The notes below the pieces were generated by a model. It was not told the DNA's origin. It ran no database searches and was given only the letters and a program-made list of their open reading frames with translations. This document shows positions 1 to 7,401 of a stretch of DNA of 64,000 bases, piece after piece (positions within the stretch are counted from its first letter, which is position 1; every line of letters starts with the position of its first letter). The position numbers and the translations under genes were made by a program. The DNA comes from Brevibacillus sedimenti (GTDB taxonomy: Bacteria; Bacillota; Bacilli; Brevibacillales; Brevibacillaceae), in contig NZ_CP064048.1 of assembly GCF_020923495.1 (NCBI RefSeq), forward strand, positions 1 through 64,000, written 5' to 3'.

Positions 1-167
1 AAAACGGCTTTTACGCTCTCGATGCAGGGTTCCATGGTCAGGTCGGGATGGTACGGCGGACTGCATCAGATAGACGATTCGGCAATATCCTCTACCGTGA
101 CGCCGCGCTCTGCCAGGCGTGTCAGGGCGGCATTTCTGACTTCGCTGCTGTGTACGTGCTTCTTCAT
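1..167 (-). pseudogene. yutG: Phosphatidylglycerophosphatase A family protein (YutG-like), 5' end only, frame broken
   Basis: The gene runs off the left edge, so only the N-terminus is present. It starts at ATG 165-167 behind an AAGGGG ribosome binding site. The first 30 codons read MKKHVHSSEVRNAALTRLAE and on to GVTVEDIAE, the typical start of the YutG/PgpA-like family. After GVTVEDIAE one base appears to be missing; the neighbouring frame then reads IVYLMQS, and after one extra base the first frame resumes with YHPDLTMEPCIESV. Together these give the family's conserved 'YLMQ-PYHPDLTMEECIE' block. The family dephosphorylates phosphatidylglycerophosphate-type lipids at the membrane, but the Bacillus member's substrate is less settled. 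The -1/+1 pair looks like base-calling error. Confidence 0.6.
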
Positions 168-325
168 TGAGACAACCCCTTCCACGATTGAGTGAAGTCA
201 CTTTTTATCATAGTAGTATCATACGCTGGCAGAATTGCGACAATCTTTCGGCTGGAAAGGTTTTTTTCCGATGGAGGAGTTGGGAAAACATGGCCGGCGG
301 GTCGCCCTCCCTTATTTGAAAACGA

Positions 326-355
326 TTTCCCTGTCCCCTTGGCTTTCGGTATAAT
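326..355 (+). promoter_or_regulatory. Sigma-A-like promoter for the YjcH-type esterase
   Basis: A perfect TATAAT -10 box lies at 350-355 with a weak TTTCCC -35 at 326-331 and an 18-bp spacer. It sits 30 bp before the GTG start at 385. The rest of the 168-384 gap shows nothing else that I can name. Confidence 0.5.
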
Positions 356-384
356 GAACGCAGCCACGAAAGGAGGACATCCCT

Positions 385-1086
385 GTGCCGCTGAATGAAA
401 TCACACTGACGAGCAACTTCCTGGGAACAACGGAACATCTCCTCATCTATACCCTGAGCGGTACTCCCCGCTCTACTCCTATCCCGTGCTGTACGTGCAG
501 GACGGCGAGGATTACCTGTCGCTGGGCCGGCTGGCGACGCTTCTGGAACAGCTCCACCGGGAAAAAGAAATCCCTGACCTTATTGCTGTGTTCCTGCCGG
601 TGGACAAGTCCCGGCGGTACGCGCGTTACCATCCGGACGGTGATGAGCATCTGGCCTACCGGCGCTTTTTGGCTGTCGAGGCCGTTGGGTATGTGGACCG
701 TCACTACTCCACTCACCGCTGGGGCAGGCGCGAACGCTGCTGGGCGAGTCGTTGGGCGGCGTCGTGTCACTGTTACGGCGTTGGCGTATCCGCACACGTT
801 TGGCCAGGTGGCCTGCCAGTCTGCCGCGATGGACGAGGCGCTGAACCGGCGTGTCGCCGAAGCGGAGCTGCCCGCTTCCCTGCACGTCTACCTGGAAGTG
901 GGAACGGAAGAAACGGCGGTGGAAACGTCGCGCGGGACGCTCAACCTGCTCGCGGCCAACGAACGACTGCGCGACATCCTGCAAACAAAAGGGGTCACCC
1001 TGGCTTATGAGACCTTTGCGGGTGACCACACGTGGGGATATTGGCAGGCCAACCTGCCGCGCATGCTGCGCGCGCTGTTTGGGTAA
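385..1086 (+). pseudogene. yjcH: YjcH-like esterase (alpha/beta hydrolase), three single-base frame breaks
   Basis: GTG start at 385 follows AGGAGG at 370-375. The protein must be assembled from three frames: MPLNEITLTSNFLGTTEHLL, then LYVQDGEDYLSLGRLATLLE up to about 720, then GQARTLLGESLGGVVSLL, then TALAYPHTFGQVACQSAAMD to the stop. It is an esterase-D/Fes-type hydrolase: LYVQDG near the start, the nucleophile elbow G-E-S-L-G, and a C-terminal AGDHTWGYW histidine. Each break is consistent with one missing base (near 461, 720 and 772), which together restore the frame, so a sequencing artefact is likely. In B. subtilis yjcF, yjcG and yjcH are neighbours, matching the order here. The substrate is unknown. 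Confidence 0.6.
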
Positions 1087-1088
1087 AC

Positions 1089-1247
1089 TTACCGTGGCCG
1101 TTCTTTTTGCGTGCCGTCTTCCTTTCCTGGCGAGACGAGCGCCTCTTCGAATTCCGCTTTGCGGATGACGGTAATGATTGTAAAGGTGAGCAGTGCCAAC
1201 AAAAACAAAACGAGGAACATAAAGGTAATCATCATGGCTGTTTTCAT
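1089..1247 (-). CDS. 52-residue single-span membrane peptide
   Basis: This short gene lies in the gap between the esterase and yjcG. The start ATG at 1245-1247 is preceded by a near-perfect AAGGAGGTG (1259-1267) at 11 bp. The product starts MKTAMMITFMFLVLFLLALL, continues TFTIITVIRKAEFEEAL, and ends in a charged tail KEDGTQKERPR. That is one hydrophobic segment (about residues 5-28) followed by a basic stop-transfer and a hydrophilic C-terminus. It is antiparallel to its neighbours and is not overlapped by any better frame. I do not recognise a family and propose no function. The strong RBS and clean membrane-protein composition support it as a real gene. Confidence 0.55.
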   Translation of the reverse strand: MKTAMMITFMFLVLFLLALLTFTIITVIRKAEFEEALVSPGKEDGTQKERPR

Positions 1248-1399
1248 GATTATTGGGACACCTCCTTGCTGTTAACAGTCTGTCCCATCGTCGAAGGAAT
1301 ATACGGGTTGACGCATAACATTACACAAATGGCGAATTTTCTGTTAAAATAAGTGGATATGATGGCATGTTCAAAAACGTGAAGAAGGAGGGGTTCCAT

Positions 1400-1906
1400 A
1401 TGAAATACAGTATCGTCGTATTCCCATCCAGCCAGGTGCAAGAGATCGCCAACTCATACCGGAAACGTTACGACCCGACCTTTGATTTGATCCCGCCGTA
1501 CATCCGACTGAAAGAGGCGTTTGAGCTGGAAGAAGACCGCCTGCCTAATCTCGTGAGCCACCTCGAACAGGTTGCCCAGTCGACAGATAGCTTTACCGCT
1601 CATTTCCACCGCATCTCGACGTTTCACCCGACCAGCAACGTGATCTACATTGCCGTGCAAAACAAGGAGCCGTTTGTGGCCCTGCACGAAAAGATTGTGA
1701 AGAAATGTGTCAATACTCCGGAAACATACGCCTACGTGCCTCATCTGACCATCGGGCGCGATCTGTCCAACGACGAGCTGCGCGACGTGACCAGCCAGCT
1801 GAGTATGCACAAGATCGACCTGACCTCGAGATTGACAGCTTCCACTTGATTCGTCCTGGAGGACGGCACCTGGAGCGTATACCAAACGTTCCACTTGAAA
1901 AAATAA
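1400..1906 (+). pseudogene. yjcG: YjcG-like 2'-5' RNA ligase family protein, frameshifted near the C-terminus
   Basis: ATG at 1400 follows AAGGAGGGG. The protein begins MKYSIVVFPSSQVQEIANSY and matches the YjcG branch of the LigT/2H phosphoesterase superfamily. Of the two catalytic HxT/HxS motifs, only the second is clear, at PHLTIG; the first HFHRIS is altered from canonical H-x-T. The uninterrupted frame ends early as ...KIDLTSRLTAST, but the expected tail is present in other frames (EIDSFHLIR, then LEDGTWSVYQTFHLKK ending at TAA 1904-1906). One base is missing near 1827 and another shift occurs near 1855. It is about 168 residues when repaired, the usual family length. The family's cellular substrate is not established. 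Confidence 0.62.
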
Positions 1907-2015
1907 CCGTGAGGCGATTATTCTCGCGGGCGGGATAGCAAGCGGGCGTTTGAGCGCAACCCCTTCACGGCTTGTGAAAAGAGAACTTCGGCGCAGAGCG
2001 AAAGGAAGCGTGACG

Positions 2016-2454
2016 ATGAACCAGGTGTACCAAATCGAGACCGTCCAGTCTGACAAGCAGATGAACGATGCCCTGTCGGTGCGGCGGGCCGTGTTTGTCG
2101 AGGAGCAGCAGGTGCCGGAAGAGCTGGAGATTGACGAGCATGACCGGCCGGACACAGGGACCGTTCACTTCGTCGCCTACGCGGGGGAGACGCCCGTGGG
2201 AGCAAGCCGTTTGCGGCCGTATGCTCCCGGTGTGGGCAAAGTGGAGCGGGTTGCCGTGGTGAAAAGCGAGCGGGGCACCGGCCTGGGCCGGGAACTGATG
2301 CTGGCCGTAGAGCAAGCCGCCCGCCGTCTCGGCTACCACAGCCTCAAACTGAACGCCCAGACCCACGCCCACGCTTTTACGAAAAGCTCGGCTACCAGGC
2401 GCACGGTGACGTGTTTGACGAAGCCGGCATTGTTGCCATGGTAAAAAAATATAA
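2016..2454 (+). pseudogene. yjcF: YjcF-like GNAT N-acetyltransferase, frameshifted C-terminus
   Basis: The start ATG 2016 has the weak RBS AAAGGAAG. The sequence MNQVYQIETVQSDKQMNDAL followed by SVRRAVFVEEQQVPEELEID is the hallmark N-terminus of the YjcF/ElaA-like GNAT group. The acetyl-CoA binding loop R-G-T-G-L-G-R appears at about residues 87-93. The frame breaks in HAHAF: with one T restored it continues YEKLGYQAHGDVFDEAGI, the standard GNAT end. A second A-run undercall at 2443-2449 would place a TAA at 2452-2454. Both breaks are in homopolymers. The family acetylates an unknown small amine or protein. It lies 110 bp downstream of yjcG in the same direction, probably one operon. Confidence 0.6.
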
Positions 2455-2465
2455 GTGTAAAAAAC

Positions 2466-2497
2466 AACCCCGCAGTCCTCATCGGACGCGGGGTTTC
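2466..2497. terminator. Bidirectional terminator between yjcF and the PHP gene
   Basis: A GC-rich hairpin with AACCCCGC / GCGGGGTT arms separates two convergent genes. A-rich and T-containing flanks on both sides fit use in either direction. Confidence 0.65.
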
Positions 2498-2508
2498 ATT
2501 GTGCAGTG

Positions 2509-3239
2509 TTATCGCTTCCGCATCGCCGCAATCTCCCGCAGCCGTTCCACTGCGGAGACCGGTGCGGTGTGCGTACCCAGCATGGCGTGAAACGGCTCTT
2601 CGCCGCGCCAGCCGTGGAAGTCGGAGCCGCCGGTCATGACCAGGCCGTGTTGCTCAGCCCAAGTGCGATACCGCTCCCGTTCGGCCGCGTCGTTGTCCGG
2701 GTGCCATACTTCGATGCCGTCCAGGCCAAAGGCGATCAGTTCCTGCACCAGGTCATCGTCGTCGTACAGGCCGGGATGGGCGAGCACGGCGGCACCGCCG
2801 GCTTCCTTGATCAGCGTGATTGCCTCCTGGGGTGTGATGCGCGAGGGTTCACGTAGGCGGCTCCCTCGCGGCCCAGGTACTTGGCAAATGCTTCGTCGAG
2901 GAGCCGACCACGCCAGTTCCACCAGCTCTTCGGCGATGGGGGCCGGCCGATGTTTTTGTCCTCCCCCTTCTTTCGCCGGTAGACGCTCTCCAGGGTGATC
3001 GGGATGCCCAACTCGCGCAGACGGGCGATCATCAGCTTGTTGCGCTGCCGGGTCTCGCGCAGCCCGCGCAGCTTTTCCTGAAACGCCTCGTCGTCGTACG
3101 GGATGAAATAGCCGAGCACGTGGATGTCCCTTTCCCCCACCCCTTGTTGAAAAGCGACGGTGTCGAGTGAGTCCGGCCGGCGCTCGCGGGCTCCCGCTAT
3201 GCATGCGCGTGTATGGGTATGCAGATCGGCTTGTTTCAC
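2509..3239 (-). pseudogene. PHP-domain metal-dependent phosphoesterase, heavily disrupted
   Basis: The likely start is GTG 3237-3239 behind AGGAGTGGA. The N-terminus KQADLHTHT has the first HxH metal motif and the C-terminal half has LAHPG and GSDFHG, all PHP signatures. Between HTHT and DIHVLGYF only about 25 residues are present where the family has about 60, so the TDHDT metal-binding segment is absent. At least three further frame switches occur near 2850, 2905 and 2950. With these fixed the end reads ITPQEAITLIKEAGGAAVLA and continues to the stop. PHP proteins of this type hydrolyse phosphoester bonds, for instance in 3'-phosphoadenosine or RNA. The missing core could be true decay, or a poorly assembled stretch. 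Confidence 0.6.
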
Positions 3240-3346
3240 GTGATGTTCCACTCCTTCTGGTTTCTCCTGTTTGTAAGTCTGAATCGCCGCTCCTCCACAT
3301 ATGATTAGGCAACACACAATTTTGAGTGTAGCCAAGGAGGATGTCC

Positions 3347-3711
3347 ATGCGGTTAAAAAGCAAAAACCTGACCGGTGTTGTTCGGCCGCTGTCTTATGTC
3401 GACAAAATGCTCCGGCAGCAAGGATTTCACCGTTCCGGCGGAGACAGCCCCCCTACCTACGATGTCGTTCATCTACGACTCAGCCACCAGCACTTCGTAT
3501 TTTCTCCGCATTCCGACCAACTACACCAGCACTACCACCGGCAAGGGAGAATTGACGGTCAAATTGGGCCACCCTTATCTGGAAGCGAAGTTTTACATGC
3601 ACACGACAGACGATGACCAGTTCGTGATTCCGAAAGAGATCCGCGAAGCCGCCGAGCACAAGCTGGCCGAAAATCGCGGACTACTTGTCCCATCCCGCTG
3701 CTCAGCGCTGA
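3347..3711 (+). pseudogene. YugN-like family protein, frame broken
   Basis: ATG 3347 follows AAGGAGG with a 6-bp spacer; the in-frame ATG at 3341 touches the RBS and is unlikely. Pieces in two frames combine as MRLKSKNLTGVVRPLSYVDK, then MSFIYDSATSTSYFLRIPTN, then GKGELTVKLGHPYLEAKFYM, then IADYLSHPAAQR to TGA 3709-3711. The total is about 120 residues. The pattern of a tandem 'YDY...YYLRIP' strand, 'KLGxPYL' and a late helix resembles the YugN-like family (DUF1811-type small proteins), function unknown. Two shifts (near 3460 and 3671) are needed. Its 3' end overlaps the convergent MBL-fold gene by 10 bp. The family assignment is from memory and only moderate. Confidence 0.42.
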
Positions 3712-4617
3712 TCGCTCACTTTTCGGCTCCACAGCCATTGATTGGCGGCGAAGCGATAGCCCACGCGCTCTTCCTTCATCAGTCCAATCAGGTAGCCCAT
3801 CAGCGCGGTCCGGTACAGCACGTAGCTCGTGGCGTTTTCGATGGATATCTGCAAGCGTTCACACAGCAAGGCCAGTGTTTGTTCCAGCGTTCTCTCCTCC
3901 GCCAGCAGCTCTTCAATCACGTCGTACAGCCGCGGTGCCAGTGGATGTTTTTCGTCAGGATCGCTTCCGGGGCGGTGGTGTAGGACCGTGCCCCGGCAGG
4001 TAGCCGCGATAGCCGGATTCCAGCAGCTTCACCAGACTGCGCAGGGTCTCATGCGCATCGACGAGAAACGGCAGCTTGTGCTTTTTCAGTGTCTCCTCGC
4101 CGAAAAAGCTGTCGGCGGCAAAGCAGATGCCATCGCACACCAGGCCCACCTGCTGCCAACTGTGTCCCGGCAAGGCGATGACCTCAAAGCGGACGCCGTC
4201 GATGTCCAGCCCGCCATCCACCGGCAGGAGGCGGTCCACCCGGGAGGCTTCCGCCAGCAAAAACTTGTTGCACAACTCCGCCAGCGGTTGGGCCCCCATC
4301 CCGAGGTAGATCGGTTCCAACAGCGGGTAGCGGATGATCGCCTCCTCCAGCGGCGGAGCGTATACGACCGCCTCCGGCCAGCAGGTGAGCAGGTAGGCAT
4401 TGCCGCCGAAATGATCGGCATGGGCATGGGTCTGAACGATGGCAGACAGCGGCTGGGGCAGTGCCTCCAGCCCTTTTTTGATTTTCTTCGCGGTCTGCGT
4501 GTCCAATCCGGAATCGATCAGGATGGCGCCGCTTTTTCCCAGAACGAGGCCGATGTTGACGCTGCCGGGAAAGTAGCCGATCCGATCGGTAATCATTTCA
4601 GGCATATGTGAGGCCAC
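3702..4617 (-). pseudogene. MBL-fold metallo-hydrolase with C-terminal helical domain, one frameshift
   Basis: GTG 4617 follows GAGGG by 7 bp. The body reads MPEMITDRIGYFPGSVNIGL and carries THAHADHFGG (HxHxDH), LPGHSWQQVG, AADSFFG and LPGHGP, so all beta-lactamase-fold zinc ligands are visible. After LPGHGPTPP the frame shifts by one base (near 3980) and resumes as DPDEKHPLAPRLYDVIEELL, followed by a helical 72-residue tail ending KVSDQR. A small C-terminal winged-helix-like region is usual in glyoxalase II-like MBL proteins of Firmicutes. It is a hydrolase of unknown substrate. Repaired length is about 304 residues. Confidence 0.65.
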
Positions 4618-4650
4618 AGGCGTTCCCTCTTTTCTTGTCTGGCTTTTTGC

Positions 4651-5286
4651 TTATTTTCTCCACGCGCCTCCCCCATCCCTGCCGATCGGCCCGATTACGA
4701 CGTACGGCGCCGGCCTGCGGCGAATGCCGCTGAAGACATGGGTGCAGGACGCGACGGCGACAATCGTGATCAGGGAAAAGACGGTGCGTTCCCATCCGAT
4801 CGCCGGCAGCGAACCGGCGACGATCAGTCCGTCGATGCCGAGAATCAGGAGCGCCACTGGCAGTCCGTACCGCCTCGCCACAAACTGGGCCAACAGGTCG
4901 GTGCCTCCCGTGTTGGTCTTGTACGCCAGCATCAGTCCGATGCCGGAGCCGATCAGCGCGCCGCCCCAGACGGCCGAGGCTGGCGTCGACCAGACGTTCC
5001 AGGACCGCAGCGGCGAAAAGACATCAATGAAAAAAGAAGAGATCAGCATACCGTGAAAGCTGTGGGCAAACAGGCTGCGGTCGAAGGCGAAGACGAGTGC
5101 GTAAACGGGCAGGCTGACCAGAATCATCACCAGTCCCGGGGGCACGTGCAGGTAGTACGTGGCCAACAGCCCCAGGCCGATCATGCCCCCATCCATCAGC
5201 TGGTGCGGAACGAGAAACAGGTTGACGCCCACGGCGACCAGCACGCTGCCCGCCAGGATTGCCACGCTTTTTTGCAGCCAGTACAC
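4651..5286 (-). CDS. YitT family membrane protein, short form
   Basis: I chose GTG 5284-5286 because GGGGAGGAG lies 6 bp upstream; the open frame extends further but has no RBS. The product, 211 residues, starts MYWLQKSVAILAGSVLVAVG and has five to six hydrophobic spans. FLVPHQLMDGGMIGLGLL and YKTNTGGTDLLAQ are signature blocks of the YitT membrane domain. Most YitT proteins continue with a cytosolic DUF2179 domain of about 80 residues; this one stops after CTHVFSGIRRR, so the domain is missing by design or loss. The substrate of the family is not known. It is divergent from the CNNM/CorC gene. Confidence 0.72.
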   Translation of the reverse strand: MYWLQKSVAILAGSVLVAVGVNLFLVPHQLMDGGMIGLGLLATYYLHVPPGLVMILVSLPVYALVFAFDRSLFAHSFHGMLISSFFIDVFSPLRSWNVWSTPASAVWGGALIGSGIGLMLAYKTNTGGTDLLAQFVARRYGLPVALLILGIDGLIVAGSLPAIGWERTVFSLITIVAVASCTHVFSGIRRRPAPYVVIGPIGRDGGGAWRK

Positions 5287-5387
5287 ACGCTTCTCCTCCC
5301 CGGACAGGGTTTCGCTTAACTCTATGTCAGAGCGGGTGCGGGTATGTATGGCAATTGTGCTGATGTGCCGGCACAAATCGGATGGTT

Positions 5388-5417
5388 TTGACTCTTCGCT
5401 TTTTCTGCTGGTATACT
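5388..5417 (+). promoter_or_regulatory. Promoter for the CNNM/CorC gene
   Basis: TTGACT at 5388-5393 and TATACT at 5412-5417 with an 18-bp spacer is a good sigma-A promoter. A leader of about 125 bp follows before the chosen start; I looked for an M-box or Mn riboswitch in it and did not find one. Confidence 0.65.
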
Positions 5418-5546
5418 ATCCAGTAACAGGATAGGTGCGAATGTTGGCCGTAGGGCGTTCGTACAAACATCATCTGACAATAACAAGTGGAGGTGAATTC
5501 TCCTGCTGTCGCAAAAGCGCTAGCGGATGCGAGAGGGGAGACATTA

Positions 5547-6917
5547 TTGGAGAGTCCGATAGGTCCGATAGGGGAGATTGTGTTGAATCTGCTGCTCGTC
5601 GGCTTTCTGGTTTTTTTGAATGCCTTTTTTGTCGCAGCAGAATTCTCGCTGGTGAAAGTGCGCCAAACCCGTCTGGCCCAACTGGCAAGCGAGGGAAACA
5701 AGCGCGCCGCCTACGCGCAAAAGGTGACCCGCCAGTTGGACGCCTATCTGTCCGCGTGTCAGCTTGGCATTACGCTGGCATCGCTGGGACTGGGGTGGGT
5801 AGGTGAACCGGCCGTCGCCCATTTTGTCGAACCCGTTTTGGTTTCTTTAAACCTGCCACAATCCCTGGCAACGCCCATATCGCTGGCGATCGCCTTTGGG
5901 TTCATTACCTTCCTGCACATTATTTTCGGGGAGCTTGCTCCCAAGTCGCTGGCGATCCAGAGAGCGGAAACTACCTCCCTCTGGACAGCAGCGCCGCTGA
6001 TGTTCTTTTACAAGCTCAGCTATCCGCTGATCTGGCTGCTGAACGGCACGGCCAACTTCTTCATCCGGCGGCTGGGCATCGAGCCCGCGGCGGAACACGA
6101 CTCCGCCCATACGGAAGAAGAGATTCGCCTGCTCGTCAACCAGAGCCATAAAAGCGGCCACATCGACCAGACCGAATTGGCACTGGTGGACAACGTCTTT
6201 GCGTTTTCCGAGCGTCTGGCCCGGGAAATCATGATCCCGCGGATTGACATGGTCTGCCTCTACGATGACAACACGTTTGAGGAGAACCTGGAAATCATGC
6301 GCCAGTCAAGACACTCCCGGTTTCCGGTGGCCCACGAGGACAAGGACCGACTGATTGGGTTTGTCCACACCTCTGATTTTTACCTGTCGGCTCTCACCTA
6401 TGGGAAAGCGGAGCTGAAGGATTTTCTCCGCCCGCTTTTAACCGTGCCGGAGTCCATGGAAATCAGCCACGTGCTGCGGCTGATGCAGAAACGCCGTTCG
6501 CAGATGGCAATCGTCATCGACGAGTACGGCGGCACCGCCGGACTGATTACCATGGAAGACATTCTGGAAGAGATTGTGGGCGACATTCAGGACGAATTTG
6601 ACGAAAACGAACGTCCCGATATTGAAAGTTCCAACAACAACGAATGGTCCGTCTCCGGGAAGATGCTGCTCTCTGAGCTGAATGACATAATCCCCGTGGA
6701 GATGCACTCCGACGAGGTAGACACGATTGCCGGCTGGCTCTACAGCCAGTTGAACGAAGATGTGGCGGAAGGCAAGTCGGTCCGCTTGCAGGACTACCTC
6801 TTCACCATCACCGAGCTGGAAAACCACCGCATCACGCGGGTGAGCATCACCTACGTGGGCGAAAACGCACCACCGACAGAGAGCGACGAGACCGTTCTTT
6901 TACCCGCACAGTCGTGA
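5547..6917 (+). CDS. CNNM/CorC (HlyC) family transporter with CBS domains, copy 1
   Basis: I place the start at TTG 5547 (AGGGGAG 7 bp upstream), giving 456 residues beginning MESPIGPIGEIVLNLLLVGF; the frame is open to 5487. Domains in order: DUF21 with four membrane segments (about 10-190), paired CBS domains (about 205-345, with IMIPRIDMVCL and MAIVIDEYGGTAGLITMEDI), and the CorC_HlyC domain to the end. The CNNM family mediates or regulates Mg2+ (or other divalent cation) export at the cytoplasmic membrane. A paralogue of similar length lies at 28608-29921, so the strain carries at least two. Start choice is uncertain; the function call is firm at family level. Confidence 0.85.
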   Translation: MESPIGPIGEIVLNLLLVGFLVFLNAFFVAAEFSLVKVRQTRLAQLASEGNKRAAYAQKVTRQLDAYLSACQLGITLASLGLGWVGEPAVAHFVEPVLVSLNLPQSLATPISLAIAFGFITFLHIIFGELAPKSLAIQRAETTSLWTAAPLMFFYKLSYPLIWLLNGTANFFIRRLGIEPAAEHDSAHTEEEIRLLVNQSHKSGHIDQTELALVDNVFAFSERLAREIMIPRIDMVCLYDDNTFEENLEIMRQSRHSRFPVAHEDKDRLIGFVHTSDFYLSALTYGKAELKDFLRPLLTVPESMEISHVLRLMQKRRSQMAIVIDEYGGTAGLITMEDILEEIVGDIQDEFDENERPDIESSNNNEWSVSGKMLLSELNDIIPVEMHSDEVDTIAGWLYSQLNEDVAEGKSVRLQDYLFTITELENHRITRVSITYVGENAPPTESDETVLLPAQS

Positions 6918-6921
6918 CGTA

Positions 6922-7280
6922 TAGACAAAGACTGAAGACAAACTGTAGGAACGATCTTTCCATCGGTGTCAAGCCGAAAGGCCCGCCCATTCATCAACCG
7001 AAGGTGGAGATAAAGTACATCGCATGGAGTGATGGGCCAAGCGAGCTCCTTTGACGACCGGCTCAGCGGAAAAACGAAGACGCGGGGATAAACAGGGGGC
7101 ACAAGTCTCACTTCAGCGAAACACCCAGATGTTTGCCCCCTGCCCGCGTCGCGTTTTGGAGCGGACTTCATCCGCTTCTTTGCTGGGCGTCAAGCGAGCG
7201 AGCGGGCCCGATCATCCATGCGCCACGGACTTTGTCTACACGCTGAAGTGTCCCCTGCCCGCAGGGGGCACTTCTTCTTT
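6922..7280 (+). repeat. Interspersed hairpin element, copy A
   Basis: Between the CNNM gene and yjcD. It opens with TAGACAAAGACTGAAGACAA and ends at CTTTGTCTACACGCTGAAG, then a GTGTCCCCTG...CAGGGGGCAC hairpin (7248-7272) with a CTTCTTCTTT tail. Nested complementary blocks include CGCATGGA (5' arm) with TCCATGCG, GGGCC with GGGCCC, and CAGGGGGCA with TGCCCCCTG. A small GCC-GAAA-GGC hairpin is at 6973-6982. Compared with copies B and D it lacks about 30 bp near the start. Copies lie at 12875, 42234 and 62190. The remaining gap to the yjcD start (7281-7401) holds nothing I recognise. Confidence 0.85.
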
Positions 7281-7401
7281 CCGGCTGCCGGCGGTACAAG
7301 ACCGACAGCCCCCGTCCCCATCATCCGATGTTACCATTCACAGGCGTGTCAGCGCGGTAAGTCTGCCGTATCACACGCCGCATTCCGTACGAGGTGTCGC
7401 C

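Noticed and set aside
385-1010. Second open frame over the esterase (LYVQDGEDYL...)
   Set aside because: It is the middle part of the same esterase in another frame because of single-base breaks, not an overlapping gene.
5418-5546. Mg2+ (M-box) or Mn2+ riboswitch before the CNNM gene
   Set aside because: Leader is too short and lacks the conserved blocks I know.
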